The notes under the pieces are model-generated. The model was not told the DNA's origin, did no database searches, and saw only the letters and a program-made list of their open reading frames with translations. Position numbers and translations under genes: made by a program. 16,122 nucleotides of DNA. It comes from an uncultured Muribaculaceae bacterium. Its GTDB lineage: Bacteria > Bacteroidota > Bacteroidia > Bacteroidales > Muribaculaceae. The stretch spans positions 1 through 16,122 of the forward strand of contig CAKUKR010000054.1 in assembly GCA_934663645.1 (NCBI GenBank), given 5' to 3'. Positions 14,938-16,122 of this stretch are shown here, one piece after another. Positions within the stretch are counted from its first letter, which is position 1. The number at the start of each line of letters is the position of its first letter.

Positions 14938-15093
14938 TCAGTTGATTATTATGCTGCCGGAGGACAACTCTGTGTAGTAGTTGTATGTCCGCGAAAACTG
15001 GCGGATGAAGTCGAGTGTCGAGCTGCTCGGCGACTTTACGCTGGTATGAGTGTCTCCATACAGGAGCTGGTCTGTTGTAGAGTCTATTGTCAT
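14938..15093 (-). CDS. Small protein, 51 aa, unknown function, next to the sigma factor gene
   Basis: A minus-strand frame of 51 codons that begins MTIDSTTDQLLYGDTH and carries TLDFIRQFSRTYNYY and a hydrophobic end SGSIIIN. The mixture of acidic and serine-rich start, amphipathic TLDFIRQFSRTY helix and clean stop looks like a real protein rather than a chance frame. It resembles short Bacteroidales proteins with a 'P-S-x-x-T-L-x-F-I-x-Q-F-A-R-x-Y' core that I recall from neighbouring positions in related genomes. It lies in a 380-bp gap that would otherwise be empty, downstream of the ECF sigma factor gene on the same strand. A terminator separates the two, so it probably has its own promoter; only weak -7-like bases (TACTATTG, one mismatch, about 15116-15123) were seen. 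The overlapping longer frame at 14837-15235 has no protein-like features and is considered a shadow. Confidence 0.6.
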   Translation of the reverse strand: MTIDSTTDQLLYGDTHTSVKSPSSSTLDFIRQFSRTYNYYTELSSGSIIIN

Positions 15094-15133
15094 AGGCAAA
15101 ACGCTTTAGTGTTGTACTCAATAGTATAACGCG

Positions 15134-15183
15134 CTGTAAATACAAATATTGCACGCCAGACACAAATCTGTCCGGTGTGCAAT
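15134..15183 (-). terminator. Terminator of the ECF sigma factor gene
   Basis: Arms 15148-15161 (ATTGCACGCCAGAC) and 15170-15183 (GTCCGGTGTGCAAT) pair over 14 positions with two imperfect pairs and an 8-nt loop. On the minus strand a U-rich tail follows (ATTTGTATTTA). It lies 49 bases past the sigma factor stop. Confidence 0.7.
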
Positions 15184-15231
15184 TAATTCGTTTCCTCAAG
15201 GATGCCCTCGTCGTTTGCGGCCGGGGAGGCA

Positions 15232-15822
15232 TCAAAGCGTCAGCACTATGTCTTTTTCTGCCGCAATACGGCGTAGGTTGAGTATGGCATACCTCATGCG
15301 TCCCAACGCTGTGTTGATGCTGACATTCGTGATTTCAGCTATCTCCTTGAACGACAGGTTCTGGTAATAACGCATATTCAGAACCTCGCGCTGAAGCGGA
15401 GGCAACTCCTGTATCAGGTACTTCACGTCTTTGAGTATCTGCTCCTGTATCAGCACATCCTCAATGGTGTCCTCGCAAAGTTCTTTGCGGTTCAGGATGT
15501 CGACATCCGAAAGGTCGGCTGACTGGAGGTTCTCCGACTTTTCCTGACGGTAGTAATCGATGATGAGATTGTGCGCGATACGCGAAATCCAGGCAAGAAA
15601 CTTGCCGCTTTCCGTGTATCGCCCCTGCTTGATGGTCATAATTGCTTTGACGAATGTCTCCTGAAAGATGTCGTTGGCCACATCTTCATTCTTCACCACG
15701 CGGAGTATGTAATTGTACACCCTCACCTGGTGACGCTTGAGAAGAGCGTCAAAGGCTTCGTTGCTGCCATCTATGTAAGCCCTGACCAGTTGTTCGTCGG
15801 TCATCGCCTTGTTATTTACCAT
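15232..15822 (-). CDS. ECF-type RNA polymerase sigma factor
   Basis: An alternative sigma-70-family factor of 196 aa that directs RNA polymerase to a special promoter set. Region 2 spans about residues 25-95 (LLKRHQVRVYNYILRVVKNEDVANDIFQETFVKA and ISRIAHNLIIDYYRQ, core binding and -10 recognition). Region 4 spans about 130-186 (LPPLQREVLNMRYYQNLSFKEIA and the helix-turn-helix EITNVSINTALGRMRYA). The linker is short, as in ECF factors lacking region 3. No anti-sigma factor gene with membrane helices is adjacent in the window. That absence is typical of the Bacteroidales housekeeping-like ECF group rather than the SusCD-linked FecI-type group. Start ATG 15822 is used; Met7 is an alternative. 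It has a consensus promoter and a leader of about 110 nt. Confidence 0.93.
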   Translation of the reverse strand: MVNNKAMTDEQLVRAYIDGSNEAFDALLKRHQVRVYNYILRVVKNEDVANDIFQETFVKAIMTIKQGRYTESGKFLAWISRIAHNLIIDYYRQEKSENLQSADLSDVDILNRKELCEDTIEDVLIQEQILKDVKYLIQELPPLQREVLNMRYYQNLSFKEIAEITNVSINTALGRMRYAILNLRRIAAEKDIVLTL

Positions 15823-15938
15823 TTGATGATTGTTGTATACGTTAAGTAGTTGTCAATCAATAGGCAATAGTCTTTTTGAGGTTTGTCGGCTTGGTTTTTA
15901 GTTCAGTTCATGCCTCGCCATACGGGCGAAACACAATG

Positions 15939-15970
15939 CAAAGATAATGCTAAATACTCCAATTCGCAAA
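15939..15970 (-). promoter_or_regulatory. Promoter of the ECF sigma factor gene (TTTG-N20-TATCTTTG)
   Basis: On the minus strand TTTG (15970-15967) and TATCTTTG (15946-15939) are 20 bases apart, a good consensus match. This is a housekeeping-type promoter, so the gene need not depend on its own product. The leader to the ATG is about 110 nt. Confidence 0.7.
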
Positions 15971-15981
15971 TTTTTGTGCAC

Positions 15982-16001
15982 CCAAATTGCCCACAATTTG
16001 G
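15982..16001. promoter_or_regulatory. Palindrome upstream of the sigma factor promoter
   Basis: Perfect 8-bp arms CCAAATTG (15982-15989) and CAATTTGG (15994-16001) are separated by CCCA. The site lies 11 bases upstream of the -33 element, a position suited to an activator. No T-run follows on either strand. The binding protein is unknown. Confidence 0.45.
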
Positions 16002-16074
16002 TAATTTGCTGATAACGTGTCAGTTGTGGTTTTATTGAATATGTGTGGGTGGCAAGCCAGCACCAGTTTAGCAC

Positions 16075-16117
16075 AAAAAGCCCTCCCGGCGCAGGGCGGA
16101 AAACACGCGCCGGGAGG
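16075..16117 (-). terminator. Rho-independent terminator of a minus-strand gene beyond the right edge
   Basis: Perfect 11-bp arms CCTCCCGGCGC (16082-16092) and GCGCCGGGAGG (16107-16117) enclose a 14-nt loop. On the minus strand they are followed by GC and TTTTT (16079-16075). The gene it serves starts outside the window. Confidence 0.8.
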
Positions 16118-16122
16118 TAAAA

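Noticed and set aside
14837..15235. Minus-strand frame of 132 codons downstream of the sigma factor
   Set aside because: It runs through two strong hairpins, is rich in Arg/Pro/Gln without domain character, and overlaps the better 51-codon frame in another phase.
15183..15240. Acidic tail FDASPAANDEGILEETN in a shifted frame just past the sigma factor stop
   Set aside because: It looks protein-like and could hint at a frameshifted C-terminus. However, a stop codon lies directly before it in its own frame, there is no start, and the sigma factor is complete without it.
15911..16039. Plus-strand frame of 42 codons upstream of the sigma factor
   Set aside because: It runs antisense across the sigma factor promoter and palindrome and has no family character, so it is most likely a chance frame.

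Overview
The window looks like chromosome of a Bacteroidales bacterium, most likely a Muribaculaceae-type gut commensal. Three things suggest this. Several genes carry the Bacteroidetes promoter signature (TTTG, about 19-20 bp, TAnnTTTG). The protein families are typical of the order: DUF6452/DUF6048 envelope pair, BspA-type leucine-rich repeats, and secreted proteins with type IX-secretion-like C-terminal domains. The GC content appears moderate, higher than in Bacteroides proper. The placement is inference from gene content; no search was run. No phage, insertion sequence, CRISPR array, tRNA or rRNA gene was seen.

Layout. 2-1252 (-): secreted BspA-like LRR protein. 1253-1569: divergent intergenic region with repeated GTTGTATTT words, a GC-rich palindrome cluster and a textbook promoter for bioB (1570-2541, +). 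Then comes a compact plus-strand run: GT2 membrane glycosyltransferase (2636-3586), overlapping DUF6452-type lipoprotein (3600-4103), DUF6048-type outer-membrane barrel (4116-4949) and an iron-containing alcohol dehydrogenase (4971-6137), closed by a strong terminator at 6178-6223. Directly after it lies a complete promoter-to-terminator unit of about 90 nt with no protein gene (6236-6360), a candidate small RNA. On the minus strand follow a ROK sugar kinase (6444-7466) with a palindromic operator-like site at its promoter, and a LolC/E-type ABC permease (7585-8832).

From 8996 a promoter reads through a leader of about 160 nt into mutA (9170-11023) and mutB (11027-13180), the two subunits of B12-dependent methylmalonyl-CoA mutase. 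In this group that enzyme sits on the succinate-to-propionate route. A strong hairpin without a U-tract separates mutB from a stand-alone B3/B4 tRNA-binding-domain protein (13261-13926), which is followed by a secreted protein with a T9SS-like tail (13945-14850). A bidirectional-looking hairpin at 14872-14910 separates this run from a convergent minus-strand region. That region holds a 51-codon small protein gene (14938-15093), a terminator, and an ECF sigma factor gene (15232-15822) with its own promoter and a palindrome just upstream. A minus-strand terminator at 16075-16117 belongs to a gene beyond the right edge.

The region is mostly housekeeping and envelope genes. The least explained parts are the orphan small RNA unit, the small protein beside the sigma factor, the mutA leader, the cysteine cluster in MutA and the operator-like palindromes.
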